A stretch of DNA of 64,000 bases, taken from NCBI GenBank assembly GCA_947496555.1, contig CANMDH010000011.1:54080-118079 (forward strand), given 5' to 3'. The DNA comes from an uncultured Aquimarina sp. (lineage in GTDB: Bacteria; Bacteroidota; Bacteroidia; Flavobacteriales; Flavobacteriaceae). The position numbers and the translations under genes are program-made. Below, piece after piece: positions 18,456 to 27,265 of the stretch (within the stretch, counting starts at the first letter, position 1; every line of letters begins with the position of its first letter). The notes below the pieces were generated by a model, which was not told the origin of the DNA, did no database searches, and saw only the letters and a list, made by a program, of their open reading frames with translations.

Positions 18456-19124
18456 CTATTTAAAATAAACAATAAATGGTATAATCCCGAAACCAATACC
18501 CATAATAAGAGCGTACCCTAGAGAGATCTTTGCCAGAAGCTTTAATCCTTTTTTATGATAAAAGCCTAAGGTTTTGAAACCACTTTTAAAACCGTGATAC
18601 AAGTGAAATGCCAGAGGTACGGCCATGAAGGTATAAAAGATGACGTAATATATGTTTTGAAAAAGACCATACGTTACTTCATATACATCTTTATTTCCAT
18701 TTATATCTAGTGCTACAACATCACCGAATCCCAATTTGATACGAGCCCAAAAATTTACCAAATGTATAACTATAAAGATCAAAATAAGAGTTCCTAAAAC
18801 CCCCATGTTTCTGGAAGCCCAGGTACTATTTTCACTAGCGTGATTCATTACATATTTTTGTGGCTTAGCTTTTCTGTTTCTGATAGTAATCAGTAATGCA
18901 TATACCACATGAAGAATAATAGATAGGTATAACAAATAAGCTACAATCTTTATCAATGGACTTTCTCTTAATGTGGTCGAATACGAATTATACATTCCTC
19001 TTGCAATCTCTTCGGGTAATAACAGAATACAGTTTGCAGAAAGATGTACGACCAAGAAAACACATAAAAACAGCCCTGTTCCGGCAACAAGTGTTTTCCT
19101 AAAAAACAATGGATTAAGTGCCAT
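18456..19124 (-). CDS. sdhC: Succinate dehydrogenase/fumarate reductase cytochrome b558 subunit
   Basis: This 222-residue protein has five membrane helices of the Bacteroidetes/Bacillus b558 type. Candidate haem-ligand histidines are in [25 protein letters not shown] and LAFHLYHGF. It anchors SdhAB and exchanges electrons with menaquinone. The gene begins 17 bp after the asparaginase gene and precedes sdhA by 10 bp, so SDH genes are translated from the same transcript as the asparaginase/aspartase genes unless an internal promoter exists. Confidence 0.93.
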   Translation of the reverse strand: MALNPLFFRKTLVAGTGLFLCVFLVVHLSANCILLLPEEIARGMYNSYSTTLRESPLIKIVAYLLYLSIILHVVYALLITIRNRKAKPQKYVMNHASENSTWASRNMGVLGTLILIFIVIHLVNFWARIKLGFGDVVALDINGNKDVYEVTYGLFQNIYYVIFYTFMAVPLAFHLYHGFKSGFKTLGFYHKKGLKLLAKISLGYALIMGIGFGIIPFIVYFK

Positions 19125-19141
19125 AATCTATTGCTGTTAAA

Positions 19142-20212
19142 TTAATAGGTATCGAAAAGCTTTTGCATTTCATTCAATTTTTCACCCCCAGAAAGCGCAA
19201 GCATTAATAAAATTCTCGCTTTAGCAGGGTTTAAATCTCCCGATGCAATCGTATGATAATCGTTATCTTTAAATTCATTATCACGCAAAACCCATCCAGT
19301 GGCTGCACGGGTGCTTCTAATAATAATCACACCATGGTCTTCATATGCTTTCTTAGCAGCATTAAGAGTAGCTTCAGTCATATTTCCATTTCCAACTCCT
19401 GCAATAATAATACCTTTTGCACCTGCTTTGACATGTATATCGATAAGATCCGGAGCCATATCTGCATAGGCATAGATTACATCAACCCTTGGGAGTGTAA
19501 TAACACCTTCTACAGAAAACTCACTGGTGTTTCCAAATTTTGTCGTGGGTTCTCTAAAAAAGCCTAACCGTCCATAAAACACACCTCCCATGATTCCTTT
19601 AATAGGAGCCGAAAAACTCCCTACATTGGTAGTATTCATTTTACTTACATCTCTAGGGCTATGAATTTCATCATTCAATGTTACCAATACTCCTTTTCCA
19701 ATCGCTTCTTTACTAGCTGCGATGGCAATAGCATTATAAAGATTCAAAGGACCTTCTGCACTAATAGAAGTTGAGGAGCGCATAGAGCCTGTGGTAACCA
19801 CTGGCTTGTCACTTTTGACAACCAAACTTAGAAAATATGCCGTTTCTTCTTGTGTATCAGTACCATGAGTTACCACAATGCCATCAACGTCATCAGAAGC
19901 TAACAGTTCATTAATGCGATTTGCTAATTTCAACCAAATCTCAACTGTCATATCTTGTGATCCCACATTAGCAACTTGTTCTCCAGATACATTTGCCAAT
20001 TCTTTAATACCAGGTACTGCATTAATCATGGTCTGAATACCGACCTGACCTGCAGAATAACTTCCAGAAGTGGCAGACGACGCCGATCCCGCTATAGTGC
20101 CTCCAGTTGCAAGAATTTTAACATTAGGGAGGTCTGTGTCTTGAGCCAACCCAACAGCAGTTATAGTAACTGCCATTAGGAAAGCCATCATTTTTATATT
20201 TAGGAATTTCAT
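19142..20212 (-). CDS. ansB: Type II (periplasmic) L-asparaginase
   Basis: This 356-residue protein has a signal peptide ending VGLAQ (about residue 23). The two catalytic threonine motifs are present: ILATGGTIAGS and VVTHGTDTQEETAYFL. Other family blocks include VTTGSMR, GPLNLYNAI and the C-terminal GVGNGNM. It hydrolyses asparagine (possibly also glutamine) to aspartate and ammonia in the periplasm. It lies 44 bp after the aspartase gene and 17 bp before sdhC, so the next steps of the pathway are encoded in the same unit. Length is standard. Confidence 0.95.
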   Translation of the reverse strand: MKFLNIKMMAFLMAVTITAVGLAQDTDLPNVKILATGGTIAGSASSATSGSYSAGQVGIQTMINAVPGIKELANVSGEQVANVGSQDMTVEIWLKLANRINELLASDDVDGIVVTHGTDTQEETAYFLSLVVKSDKPVVTTGSMRSSTSISAEGPLNLYNAIAIAASKEAIGKGVLVTLNDEIHSPRDVSKMNTTNVGSFSAPIKGIMGGVFYGRLGFFREPTTKFGNTSEFSVEGVITLPRVDVIYAYADMAPDLIDIHVKAGAKGIIIAGVGNGNMTEATLNAAKKAYEDHGVIIIRSTRAATGWVLRDNEFKDNDYHTIASGDLNPAKARILLMLALSGGEKLNEMQKLFDTY

Positions 20213-20256
20213 AATAAAAGAGTTTGTAGTTCTCTATTGTTTTTGAATAATCAATT

Positions 20257-21675
20257 CTATTTATGTAATGCCGCTGTGTATTTAGGATGCATCAAATTAT
20301 CTACACTTAGAATTTTATCTAATTCTTCTTCGGAAAGCAATTCTTTCTCAAGTACCAATTCACGAATACTTTTACCTGTAGCAACAGCTTCTTTCCCGAT
20401 AACGTCTCCCATATGATGACCAATGTAAGGGTTAAGGAAGGTGATGATTCCTACTGAATTAAATACCATTTGTTTTGTATGCTCCGCATTTGCAGTGATA
20501 CCATCAACGCATTTTTTTGCTAGTGTAACACAAGCATTTGATAATAGCTCAACAGATTCAAACATACATTGCGCAATTACAGGTTCCATTACATTTAACT
20601 GTAATTGTCCTGCTTCAGAAGCAAATGAAATCGTCACATCATTTCCAATAATCTTAAAACACACCTGATTGGCTACTTCGGGAATTACTGGATTTACCTT
20701 TGCTGGCATGATAGAAGAACCAGCTTGCATTTCTGGAAGGTTAATTTCATTTAATCCACATCTGGGTCCAGAAGAAAGTAATCTTAAATCATTACAAATT
20801 TTAGACAACTTCACCGCTGTTCTTTTCAAGGCTCCAGAAATCATAACATACGCTCCACAGTCTGAAGTAGCTTCTATCAAATTTGCAGCAGGCACAAAAC
20901 TAGCCTTTGTGAATTGTTGTAAATACCCTATGGACAATTCTGTGAACCCATCAGGAGCATTTACCCTTGTTCCAATTGCTGTAGCACCCAAATTAACTTC
21001 TAAAATGAGGTCACGACTATTTTTTAAATTTTTGGTTTCTTCTTTTAGGTTTGTTGACCAAGCTCCAAATTCATCTCCTAAAGACATCGGTACAGCATCT
21101 TGTAATTGCGTTCTACCCATTTTAATTATTTTTTTAAATTCGGCAGCCTTTTTATCGAAACTAGTGGTGAGCACATTGATTTTTTCCATCAAATGATTTA
21201 TATAATAATAGACAGCTACTCTAAACCCTGTTGGATAGGCATCATTGGTCGACTGTGATTTATTTACATGATCATTAGGGTGTAGAATATCATAACTTCC
21301 TTTCTCGTGACCATTAAGTTCTAAAGCTACATTAGCAATCACTTCATTAGCATTCATGTTTACAGAAGTACCTGCACCTCCCTGAAATACATCCGAGGGG
21401 AAGTACTTAACATACTTCTCTAAGTTTTCAAGAATTTCATCACACGCCTGGATGATCATATCAGCTTTATCTGATGGAATAGTTCCTATTTCTTTATTAG
21501 CTGATGCGCAAGCCTTTTTAGTAACTACTAATCCTTTTATAAAAAACGGATAATCTCCTATTATCGAATTTGAAATTTGAAAGTTATTAATGGCTCTTTG
21601 TGTGTGAACACCATAGTATAGATCTCTGTTTATTTCTAATTTGCCTAATAAATCTTCTTCTACTCTAGTTTTCAT
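20257..21675 (-). CDS. aspA: Aspartate ammonia-lyase (aspartase)
   Basis: This 472-residue protein of the fumarase/aspartase superfamily carries the signature [12 protein letters not shown] at about residue 320. It also has the substrate-contact segments [14 protein letters not shown] and [14 protein letters not shown]. These latter motifs and the start [22 protein letters not shown] are typical of aspartase rather than fumarase. It deaminates aspartate to fumarate and ammonia in the cytoplasm. It lies between the Dcu transporter (32 bp upstream) and asparaginase genes. With SdhCAB it can feed fumarate to respiration. Confidence 0.95.
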   Translation of the reverse strand: MKTRVEEDLLGKLEINRDLYYGVHTQRAINNFQISNSIIGDYPFFIKGLVVTKKACASANKEIGTIPSDKADMIIQACDEILENLEKYVKYFPSDVFQGGAGTSVNMNANEVIANVALELNGHEKGSYDILHPNDHVNKSQSTNDAYPTGFRVAVYYYINHLMEKINVLTTSFDKKAAEFKKIIKMGRTQLQDAVPMSLGDEFGAWSTNLKEETKNLKNSRDLILEVNLGATAIGTRVNAPDGFTELSIGYLQQFTKASFVPAANLIEATSDCGAYVMISGALKRTAVKLSKICNDLRLLSSGPRCGLNEINLPEMQAGSSIMPAKVNPVIPEVANQVCFKIIGNDVTISFASEAGQLQLNVMEPVIAQCMFESVELLSNACVTLAKKCVDGITANAEHTKQMVFNSVGIITFLNPYIGHHMGDVIGKEAVATGKSIRELVLEKELLSEEELDKILSVDNLMHPKYTAALHK

Positions 21676-21707
21676 CTATTTCTGTTTTTTTTATGTTTTG
21701 TGCATTT

Positions 21708-23009
21708 TTATAATATCATACTGCCAAAAAGAAATCCAAATGCTACACTTGAAGCAATAGTAACTATTCCTGGTATAATAAAGGAATGATTAAATACATA
21801 TTTCCCGATTTTGGTAGAGCCTGTGTCATCCATTTCTACGGCAGCCAATAGTGTTGGATACGTAGGTAATACAAATAAGGCACTTACAGCAGCAAAAGAA
21901 GCTATAGCTGCAACAGGGCTTACTCCTAATGCTAAAGCAGCTGGCATTAATGCGGTTGTAGTTGCTGCTTGAGAGTATAGTAACATACTCGCTAAGAACA
22001 AAACAACTGCCAGCATCCAAGAATATTCATTTAAAATACCTCCTGCTGCTTCTTTAATTTCTACAATATGATTACTCACAAAAGTATCTCCTAACCAAGC
22101 AACACCAAGAACGCATATAGCAGCACTCATACCCGATTTAAAAGTGGACATATTTGTAACTTCATTGAGTTTTATTTTACAAACTAATGCAATCACCATA
22201 GCTGCTAATAACATAATAGCCATTATAGCGTGATTTCTACCTATAGCTGGATCTGGAATTAATCCCACTTTCTTAGAAATTAAGCTTGCATAGGTTACTA
22301 TAATTAATATTGCAACACCAAAAATACCCACAGACCATTTTGCACTTTTCGGGCTTTCGCTACGTTCTTCCGTTTTTTGTTTTATCAATCCAGACGCTAC
22401 ACGTCTTTGATATTCTGGATCTTCAGCTAAGGGTTTTCCTAATTTGTTAGAAACAATCGCCCCTACCAAGCAAGCTAAAATTGTAGAAGGAATAGCAACA
22501 GCCAGCAATTGTAAATACGACACTCCTAAAGGCTCTAAAAAACTTGCAAAAATCACTACAGCTGCCGAAATAGGCGAAGCTGTAATTGCTATTTGTGATG
22601 CAACTACAGAGATACTTAAAGGTTTAGAAGGTCTTACACCACCTTCTTTAGCTACTTCTGTAATTACAGGTAAAGCAGCATAAGCAGTGTGACCCGTTCC
22701 TGCCAATAAAGTCATCCAATAGGTTACAGTAGGCGCAATAAAGGTAACACGCTTTGGATTTTTCCTAAGAATCTTTTCAGATACATTAACCAGATAATCC
22801 AGTCCGCCAGCTTTTTGCATGGCAGCAATAGCTGCTATTACAGACATAATAATGAGTATTACATCTACGGGAACCGAACCAGCTTTTAGTCCAAAAACCA
22901 ACGTAAGAACAACAACACCAGCACCACCCGCATAACCAATACCAATACTTCCCAGTTTTGAACCCAGAAAGATGAAAAAAAGAACAACTAGTAATTCTAT
23001 CCAAATCAT
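21708..23009 (-). CDS. Anaerobic C4-dicarboxylate transporter (DcuA/DcuB family)
   Basis: This 433-residue inner membrane protein has about 10-12 helices. Family blocks include LLAGTGHTAYAALPVI, the GVRPSKPLSISVVASQ segment, ITASPISAAVV and the C-terminal SFIIPGIVTI. Dcu carriers exchange fumarate, aspartate or malate for succinate. With asparaginase, aspartase and SdhCAB downstream it forms a logical set: import aspartate, convert it to fumarate, reduce this to succinate and export it. DcuA and DcuB cannot be told apart safely by eye, so no symbol is given. Confidence 0.93.
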   Translation of the reverse strand: MIWIELLVVLFFIFLGSKLGSIGIGYAGGAGVVVLTLVFGLKAGSVPVDVILIIMSVIAAIAAMQKAGGLDYLVNVSEKILRKNPKRVTFIAPTVTYWMTLLAGTGHTAYAALPVITEVAKEGGVRPSKPLSISVVASQIAITASPISAAVVIFASFLEPLGVSYLQLLAVAIPSTILACLVGAIVSNKLGKPLAEDPEYQRRVASGLIKQKTEERSESPKSAKWSVGIFGVAILIIVTYASLISKKVGLIPDPAIGRNHAIMAIMLLAAMVIALVCKIKLNEVTNMSTFKSGMSAAICVLGVAWLGDTFVSNHIVEIKEAAGGILNEYSWMLAVVLFLASMLLYSQAATTTALMPAALALGVSPVAAIASFAAVSALFVLPTYPTLLAAVEMDDTGSTKIGKYVFNHSFIIPGIVTIASSVAFGFLFGSMIL

Positions 23010-23061
23010 AATATATTGAATTAAATGTTTAAATAATATTTGAAGATGTAATTTATTGGCA

Positions 23062-23487
23062 CTAATTCGTAGCCCAACCTTTTCTAAGAGTTACTCCTCT
23101 AACAATTGCTTCCCAACTATTCTTATGAATTTCGAATTGAGCTTTATTTAAAAGATCCTTTACATCTTCATTTAATAAATTCACTCGCGCTTTAAGTTTG
23201 GACTGCATTTCAGGACCAGTATGCGAACTGGCAATTTCGTCTAACTGCTTCATTTTAAAAACATGGTATTTCACTATTAATTGATATTGCTCCCGCAGTT
23301 TACCTTGAAGCATCATTTCATCCATTCTGTCTTCATACCACAAAGTCTGAAGTTCTTCGTCATTATGAGTAAACATGTGCACTTTAAACTTTAAATCTTC
23401 TTTCTGTTGCTTTGTCAACTCTTGTGCCTGCACATTTAAAAAACAAAACGAAACCAAAAAAACTGTGATAAAATGATTACAATACAT
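23062..23487 (-). CDS. Small secreted protein, third paralogue, at the head of the dicarboxylate cluster
   Basis: This 141-residue protein starts at ATG 23487 (the frame extends nine codons further to a TTG, but the signal peptide fits the inner ATG). The signal peptide ends NVQAQ. The mature part is helical and charged, and ends with LLNKAQFEIHKNSWEAIV and LRKGWATN, closely matching the 138-aa protein encoded at 5389-5805. It is 52 bp upstream of the Dcu gene and on the same strand. That two unrelated operons each begin with members of one family suggests an envelope sensor or chaperone tied to transport, which is inference. Confidence 0.75.
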   Translation of the reverse strand: MYCNHFITVFLVSFCFLNVQAQELTKQQKEDLKFKVHMFTHNDEELQTLWYEDRMDEMMLQGKLREQYQLIVKYHVFKMKQLDEIASSHTGPEMQSKLKARVNLLNEDVKDLLNKAQFEIHKNSWEAIVRGVTLRKGWATN

Positions 23488-23705
23488 AGCTACATATAAT
23501 TTTATAAACAACAATAATATTAGAATTCTTAGCGAAGGTAATTCGATATTAAGATTAAATCTCTAATCATTTAAGTGAAGTAACCTAAATCAAAAGCGAA
23601 GTAACCAAACTTAACATTGAAACCTTTTTTGTTATAAATTTTGTGATTTTTTATAACCATTTAAAATAATTAACAAAACAATAGATTTTGTTTAAGGGTA
23701 GTATA

Positions 23706-23855
23706 GGATTATTCATGGCCAAAGAATCAGAGGTGGTATCGTATATGGGAGATGATAACCCACAAACATGCGCTAACTGTCATATAATTACTCCTGGGGT
23801 CGTTACTGGGCATACTTACTTATTTTACCATAAAGAACTATCATTAAAATTATAA
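23706..23855 (+). pseudogene. Fragment of a cytochrome c nitrite reductase small subunit (NrfH-like)
   Basis: A plus-strand frame reads GLFMAKESEVVSYMGDD and then NPQTCANCHIITPG, ending in unrelated sequence and TAA 23853-23855. NrfH-type proteins have a membrane helix followed by SYLSDDPxxCxNCHxMxP, so the CANCH haem site and its surroundings are recognisable. Only one haem motif remains, and neither the helix nor the later haems are present. The frame overlaps the end of the LytTR fragment on the other strand. It is a remnant, not a gene. Confidence 0.65.
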
Positions 23856-23970
23856 ATCCACCCATTTCTTAAATCCCGTAGCTTTAGCCTTGCTGACAAC
23901 AATCCGTTCTTTTGAAATTGGACTTATATAATAACTCGACTCTATAATGAACCTAGTATGTACTTTTATT
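23850..23970 (-). pseudogene. 3' remnant of a LytTR response-regulator gene
   Basis: The minus-strand reading ends SKERIVVSKAKATGFKKWVDL-stop, identical or nearly so to the last ~20 residues of the intact regulator at 10558-11319 (AKERIVVSKAKATGFKKWVDL). Upstream the frame drifts (TRFIIESSYYISPI) and then loses similarity. This is a broken duplicate of the LytTR regulator end. The gap from here to the terminator at 24208 shows nothing else I can identify. Confidence 0.85.
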
Positions 23971-24207
23971 TACTTTTGCTTTTGGTCTCCAATAACTATA
24001 GCATTCCAGTAACTTGAGTATTCAAGGAACCTTTTTTATCATATGAATTTTTAAACTATGCACGGCAATTTAAAAATCTCTTAAATTTAGTGTTCTTAAA
24101 TTAATTAACTGTTATTCGTGGAGTGTTGAACCACATATTAATAGGATTCATATCGAATTACAAATCATTACAAAGAATATTCTCTATAAAACTTACCTAA
24201 ATGACAC

Positions 24208-24237
24208 AAAAAAACTGCTTAAATTTTTAAGCAGTTT
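24208..24237 (-). terminator. Terminator of the double-glycine peptide gene
   Basis: A perfect 12-bp inverted repeat (AAACTGCTTAAA 24212-24223, TTTAAGCAGTTT 24226-24237) with a two-base loop is followed on the minus strand by seven T. It lies 33 bp after the stop of the small peptide gene, which shows that this short gene is a real transcription unit. Confidence 0.85.
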
Positions 24238-24270
24238 ACTATTTTAATTTAAGATGTAATTAAAAAGATG

Positions 24271-24441
24271 TTAGCAGATGTATAAACCACTCCATGGTTC
24301 AAAACAACACACTTTAACACCATTTACAAATATAAATGAGCCATCTCCTCCACATGGGCGGTCTATACCCCCATTAACTGTTTTTTGCTCATCTTTAGAT
24401 AACTCTTTCGCTCCTCTAAGATTTAAAAGTGTTTTTTTCAT
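24271..24441 (-). CDS. Double-glycine-leader peptide (bacteriocin/RiPP-type precursor), 56 aa
   Basis: The frame from ATG 24439-24441 to TAA 24271-24273 encodes a 25-residue leader, MKKTLLNLRGAKELSKDEQK then TVNGG. The leader has the pattern of GG-type leaders of Bacteroidetes natural-product precursors (hydrophobic and charged alternation, LSKxE/DQK, final GG). The 31-residue core begins IDRPCGGDGSFIF and ends with GVKVCCFEPWSGLYIC; it has four cysteines, so two disulfides or thioether-type links are possible. A PCAT-type peptidase-containing ABC exporter would normally cleave after GG; none is encoded in this window. Own terminator downstream. Calls of plus-strand frames here are shadows. 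Activity (bacteriocin, signal) is unknown. Confidence 0.8.
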   Translation of the reverse strand: MKKTLLNLRGAKELSKDEQKTVNGGIDRPCGGDGSFIFVNGVKVCCFEPWSGLYIC

Positions 24442-24561
24442 AATTGAAAATTTTAGGTTTTAAGAATATATTTCTAACTAGAAATCTTCTTAAAAGTAAG
24501 GTTTTTTTAGGCAGAATTCTATCATCTTAATTAAATTTTATGAATCATTTCACATATATTA

Positions 24562-24675
24562 TTAATCTGGTAATGCTGCTCCTTTTTCTATCCATTCTTT
24601 TACACGGGCAACAAATTATTGATGAGATAAAGACGGTAGTGTACCATAGATCCAACCGTGCTTTACCAATGGATT
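24562..24675 (-). pseudogene. Decayed end of a cytochrome-c-like domain protein
   Basis: The minus strand reads LVKHGWIYGTLPSLSHQ, a stop, then FVARVKEWIEKGAALPD and a stop. The ending is the usual last helix of single-haem c-type domains (compare ELIRCWIENGALNN in the lipoprotein at 54299-54655). The in-frame stop and lack of a CxxCH upstream mark it as a remnant. The opposite strand has a 45-codon frame (24573-24710) with a signal-peptide-like start, so which strand was coding is not fully certain. Confidence 0.4.
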
Positions 24676-24792
24676 ACCGTAAACATATCATGATGACTAG
24701 TTACATGTAATTTCAATAGAAGCTATAACATGCATTTACAATTAATTAAGAAAAAATCTTCATAATAATTAGCTTTCTTGTATAGAAGAAAA

Positions 24793-24817
24793 TACATTTG
24801 CGCTGATATTACTTTTG
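24793..24817 (+). promoter_or_regulatory. Two candidate -7 boxes ahead of the 31-aa membrane peptide
   Basis: TACATTTG (24793-24800) and TACTTTTG (24810-24817) both match TAnnTTTG on the plus strand, about 120-140 bp upstream of the small gene at 24934. Between them and the gene lies a possible hairpin formed by GGAAT/CTTCC-type bases near 24834-24850. No -33 element could be assigned with confidence. Confidence 0.35.
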
Positions 24818-24933
24818 GTAATTGTTAATAGAAGGAATCCCCCTTCCTTATTCTTCTATTATGAATTTTTTAGAGCCTGAAAGTTTAAACACGGTAAACA
24901 CCTCGTCATGTTATTAATTTAATATTTAATATC

Positions 24934-25029
24934 ATGAAAAAAATTAATCAAGACTTTATTAAGGCAGTAGTTACGGTCCTTTTCCTAATTTTCTTTCTTG
25001 TTATATACTTCTTGGAAGATATAATTTAA
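24934..25029 (+). CDS. Small single-pass membrane protein (31 aa)
   Basis: The frame ATG 24934 to TAA 25029 encodes MKKINQDFIKAVVTVLFLIF then FLVIYFLEDII: a short basic N-terminus, one strongly hydrophobic helix and an acidic end. Size and layout match the many small stress- or respiration-associated membrane proteins of bacteria. Two more such peptides occur in this window (47263-47385 plus, 51451-51546 minus), without clear sequence identity. Function is unknown. About 140 bp follow with no identifiable feature. Confidence 0.5.
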   Translation: MKKINQDFIKAVVTVLFLIFFLVIYFLEDII

Positions 25030-25171
25030 AATTTGGATCATTAAAAATGTTTGTGAAACCTTATTCATTTAATCCAAGAGGAAACACAACTAGTTTTATT
25101 TAATTTATTGAAAATAGTAAACTAATTGGATTAAGGGTGAAACATAGACATTGTTGTTGATCAATCTCCTA

Positions 25172-25966
25172 TCATCTACAAAATACTTTCCCTTTTTGCA
25201 ATGCGTATTGTGTATTACCTATTCGCCAACGCCCGGCTTGTAGATGTTGTGGATTAATTGGGTACACTCCTTGTTCTCCATTAGCAAAAAGCAATTGTAC
25301 CGCATGGCCTCCTTCATGAGTAATGACTTTCCAGGTTCCGCGATTGGTTCCATACCCTGCTCCTTGGGCATTACCACCATAATCGCCCTCTACACTAAAA
25401 GATCCTTCGTAATTAATACCAAAACGACCATCGGGGCAAAAATTAACATAGGTAAGCGAACTTGCATTGCTATCATTGAGATACGACGTGCGTTGATAAA
25501 ACACTAATTGACTACTAGCTATTTGATTGTAATATGCGTTATCACTGGTACCTGTAGTAGGTTGGGTGTTTTCTGAATTACTTTTTTTGAAGTACGGTGT
25601 AAGATCAATTTCCTCTAACTGATGATCCTGAGATATTTGATAATACTGATATGTATTCCCTTCAAAAAGGACTGTTAATTGATTTACACTTGGAGTTGCT
25701 GTAAACTTATAATTTCCAATTTCTGTGTATACTATGCCATTCATTTCCTGTTTATTTACGGTAGCCTTCAAAGGAAAAACTCCATTACTTGTTTGCAAAG
25801 TGCCATGAAAAACGTCTGTCATTGGTTTTAGGCGTAATGTAAATGCTCCATTTTGCGCTGTAAAGGTCCCTATAAATGAAGTGTTTTGAGAATGGATGTT
25901 AGTAACGAATAGGCATATAAAAATAAAGACAGGCCCTAAGAGCTTTGATCGTTGATAATTTCTCAT
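25172..25966 (-). CDS. Secreted protein of unknown function with a repeated beta-rich C-terminal region
   Basis: This 264-residue protein has a signal peptide ending NIHSQ (about residue 27). The first half (SFIGTFTAQNGAFTLRLKPM) is beta-rich and resembles lipocalin-like or YARHG-like small sheets. A linker near residue 130-145 is rich in Ser, Thr and Gly. The C-terminal part contains NFCPDGRFGINYEGSFSVEG, GTWKVITHEGGHAVQLLF and a final RWRIGNTQYALQKGK, a layout seen in secreted proteins that report a reconstructed calycin-like sheet. I cannot name the family. It stands alone on the minus strand. Confidence 0.75.
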   Translation of the reverse strand: MRNYQRSKLLGPVFIFICLFVTNIHSQNTSFIGTFTAQNGAFTLRLKPMTDVFHGTLQTSNGVFPLKATVNKQEMNGIVYTEIGNYKFTATPSVNQLTVLFEGNTYQYYQISQDHQLEEIDLTPYFKKSNSENTQPTTGTSDNAYYNQIASSQLVFYQRTSYLNDSNASSLTYVNFCPDGRFGINYEGSFSVEGDYGGNAQGAGYGTNRGTWKVITHEGGHAVQLLFANGEQGVYPINPQHLQAGRWRIGNTQYALQKGKVFCR

Positions 25967-26111
25967 GGTTATTGATTATGATTTGTGTAATTTCCCTTGT
26001 GACAATATATTCAAAATTAAAATAACACATTGATTTTTAACACAATAACAACAAAATACGTATCCAATAGTTTTAGCCTGTGAGGTAGTTATTATTATTT
26101 GAGCATAAAAT

Positions 26112-27164
26112 CTAATACAACATAAATGAAACCATGATGACTCCAAAAAAGGCAATAGGAACGATAAACATCATATAAATAAAGGAAACCATATTGGCCT
26201 TTAAAAAGGCAGAAATCCAACTACTTTTATAAAAATTTCTAAAGGCTAACATCAGATAAACTACAAATGATAAAAAGACCAGAAATTCTAACCACCCCGG
26301 AATTTCGATTATCATGTTTGCCAAAATCAGAAAACAAAACGAAGTGAAAAGAAAAGTAAAAAAGTAAAAACTGAATACCATATGGTGTGCAAACACCCCT
26401 CGTTTCCAATAAAATATCTTTAACAAAAAGGCAAACAAAGGTAGCATCAAGAACATGGTGATCGGAATTGTATCATATAGTGTCTTAAGAATTCCTCCGC
26501 CTCGTTGTTCATAGAATTTTAGGATCTGCCCATAGAATTTTTGAGTCAGTGCTCCAGCATCTTCGCTTAACCCCATTGCTTGTAACTTTTCGACCTTGGG
26601 TGCGTCAATAGCTATTAAAGAATCTAACGTTTCTCGTTTAAAAGTAAAAGACACTTCAGGACCTTTTTGTTCTGCCGATATAATCGAGTCAATTACTCTT
26701 AGATCTTTTTCTGAAACATTATTTACTACGATACTATCTTTAAGTGCTTTCTTAGCCAGTTCTATCCCAATAGAATCTTTTTTAAGCTGTAAAGAATCTA
26801 ATGCTATTTCCTTGTTAAAACCCTTTTTTAACGTTTGCGTGACGATATTATCTGCTTTTCTAACGCTAAAAGAGAACAAGAAAAAGAATACGACAGAGAT
26901 GAACAGGTAGAACTGTGCAGGATGTAAATATGAGAGTCGTTTACCATCAACAAACCTCCTTGCCAGTACTCCGGGCTTTGTCATTAGTGGAATAAAACTT
27001 CTAAAGAAACGTGCGTCTATAGAGAAATAGTTACTGATTGTATTGCTGAAAAGTACTCCAAAAGTAAGGTTGTCTGCTTTTTCCTGTCCACAGTAAGGGC
27101 AGTAATCAAAAGACTCGTCAAAAGAATTTTCACAATTTTTGCACTGGTTGATTGAAGGCATCAT
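26112..27164 (-). CDS. DUF3667-family membrane protein with N-terminal zinc ribbon
   Basis: This 350-residue protein starts with a four-cysteine zinc ribbon (CKNCENSF, then CPYCGQ) followed by the DUF3667 block with SRFF-like segment DARFFRSFIPLMTKPGVLARRFVDGKR and a first membrane helix near residue 90. A charged, helical periplasmic or cytoplasmic loop (about 115-225) precedes four more helices to the C-terminus. Family members are found throughout Bacteroidetes and are of unknown function. The long internal loop is larger than in short family members. No operon partner is evident. Confidence 0.85.
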   Translation of the reverse strand: MMPSINQCKNCENSFDESFDYCPYCGQEKADNLTFGVLFSNTISNYFSIDARFFRSFIPLMTKPGVLARRFVDGKRLSYLHPAQFYLFISVVFFFLFSFSVRKADNIVTQTLKKGFNKEIALDSLQLKKDSIGIELAKKALKDSIVVNNVSEKDLRVIDSIISAEQKGPEVSFTFKRETLDSLIAIDAPKVEKLQAMGLSEDAGALTQKFYGQILKFYEQRGGGILKTLYDTIPITMFLMLPLFAFLLKIFYWKRGVFAHHMVFSFYFFTFLFTSFCFLILANMIIEIPGWLEFLVFLSFVVYLMLAFRNFYKSSWISAFLKANMVSFIYMMFIVPIAFFGVIMVSFMLY

Positions 27165-27265
27165 ACATGCTTTTCCTAAAAATACAAAAAGAATTCACAA
27201 TTTAAATGTTACCACAAATTATCTATTTACATGATGGCATACGCTTTTTTGGAATTTCCATTATG

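Noticed and set aside
15785-19124. Calling the complex a dedicated fumarate reductase
   Set aside because: Bacteroidetes SDH has the same subunits and order; direction cannot be decided from sequence alone.
24278-24463. 61-codon plus-strand frame
   Set aside because: Shadow of the double-glycine peptide gene, whose leader, terminator and strand fit better.
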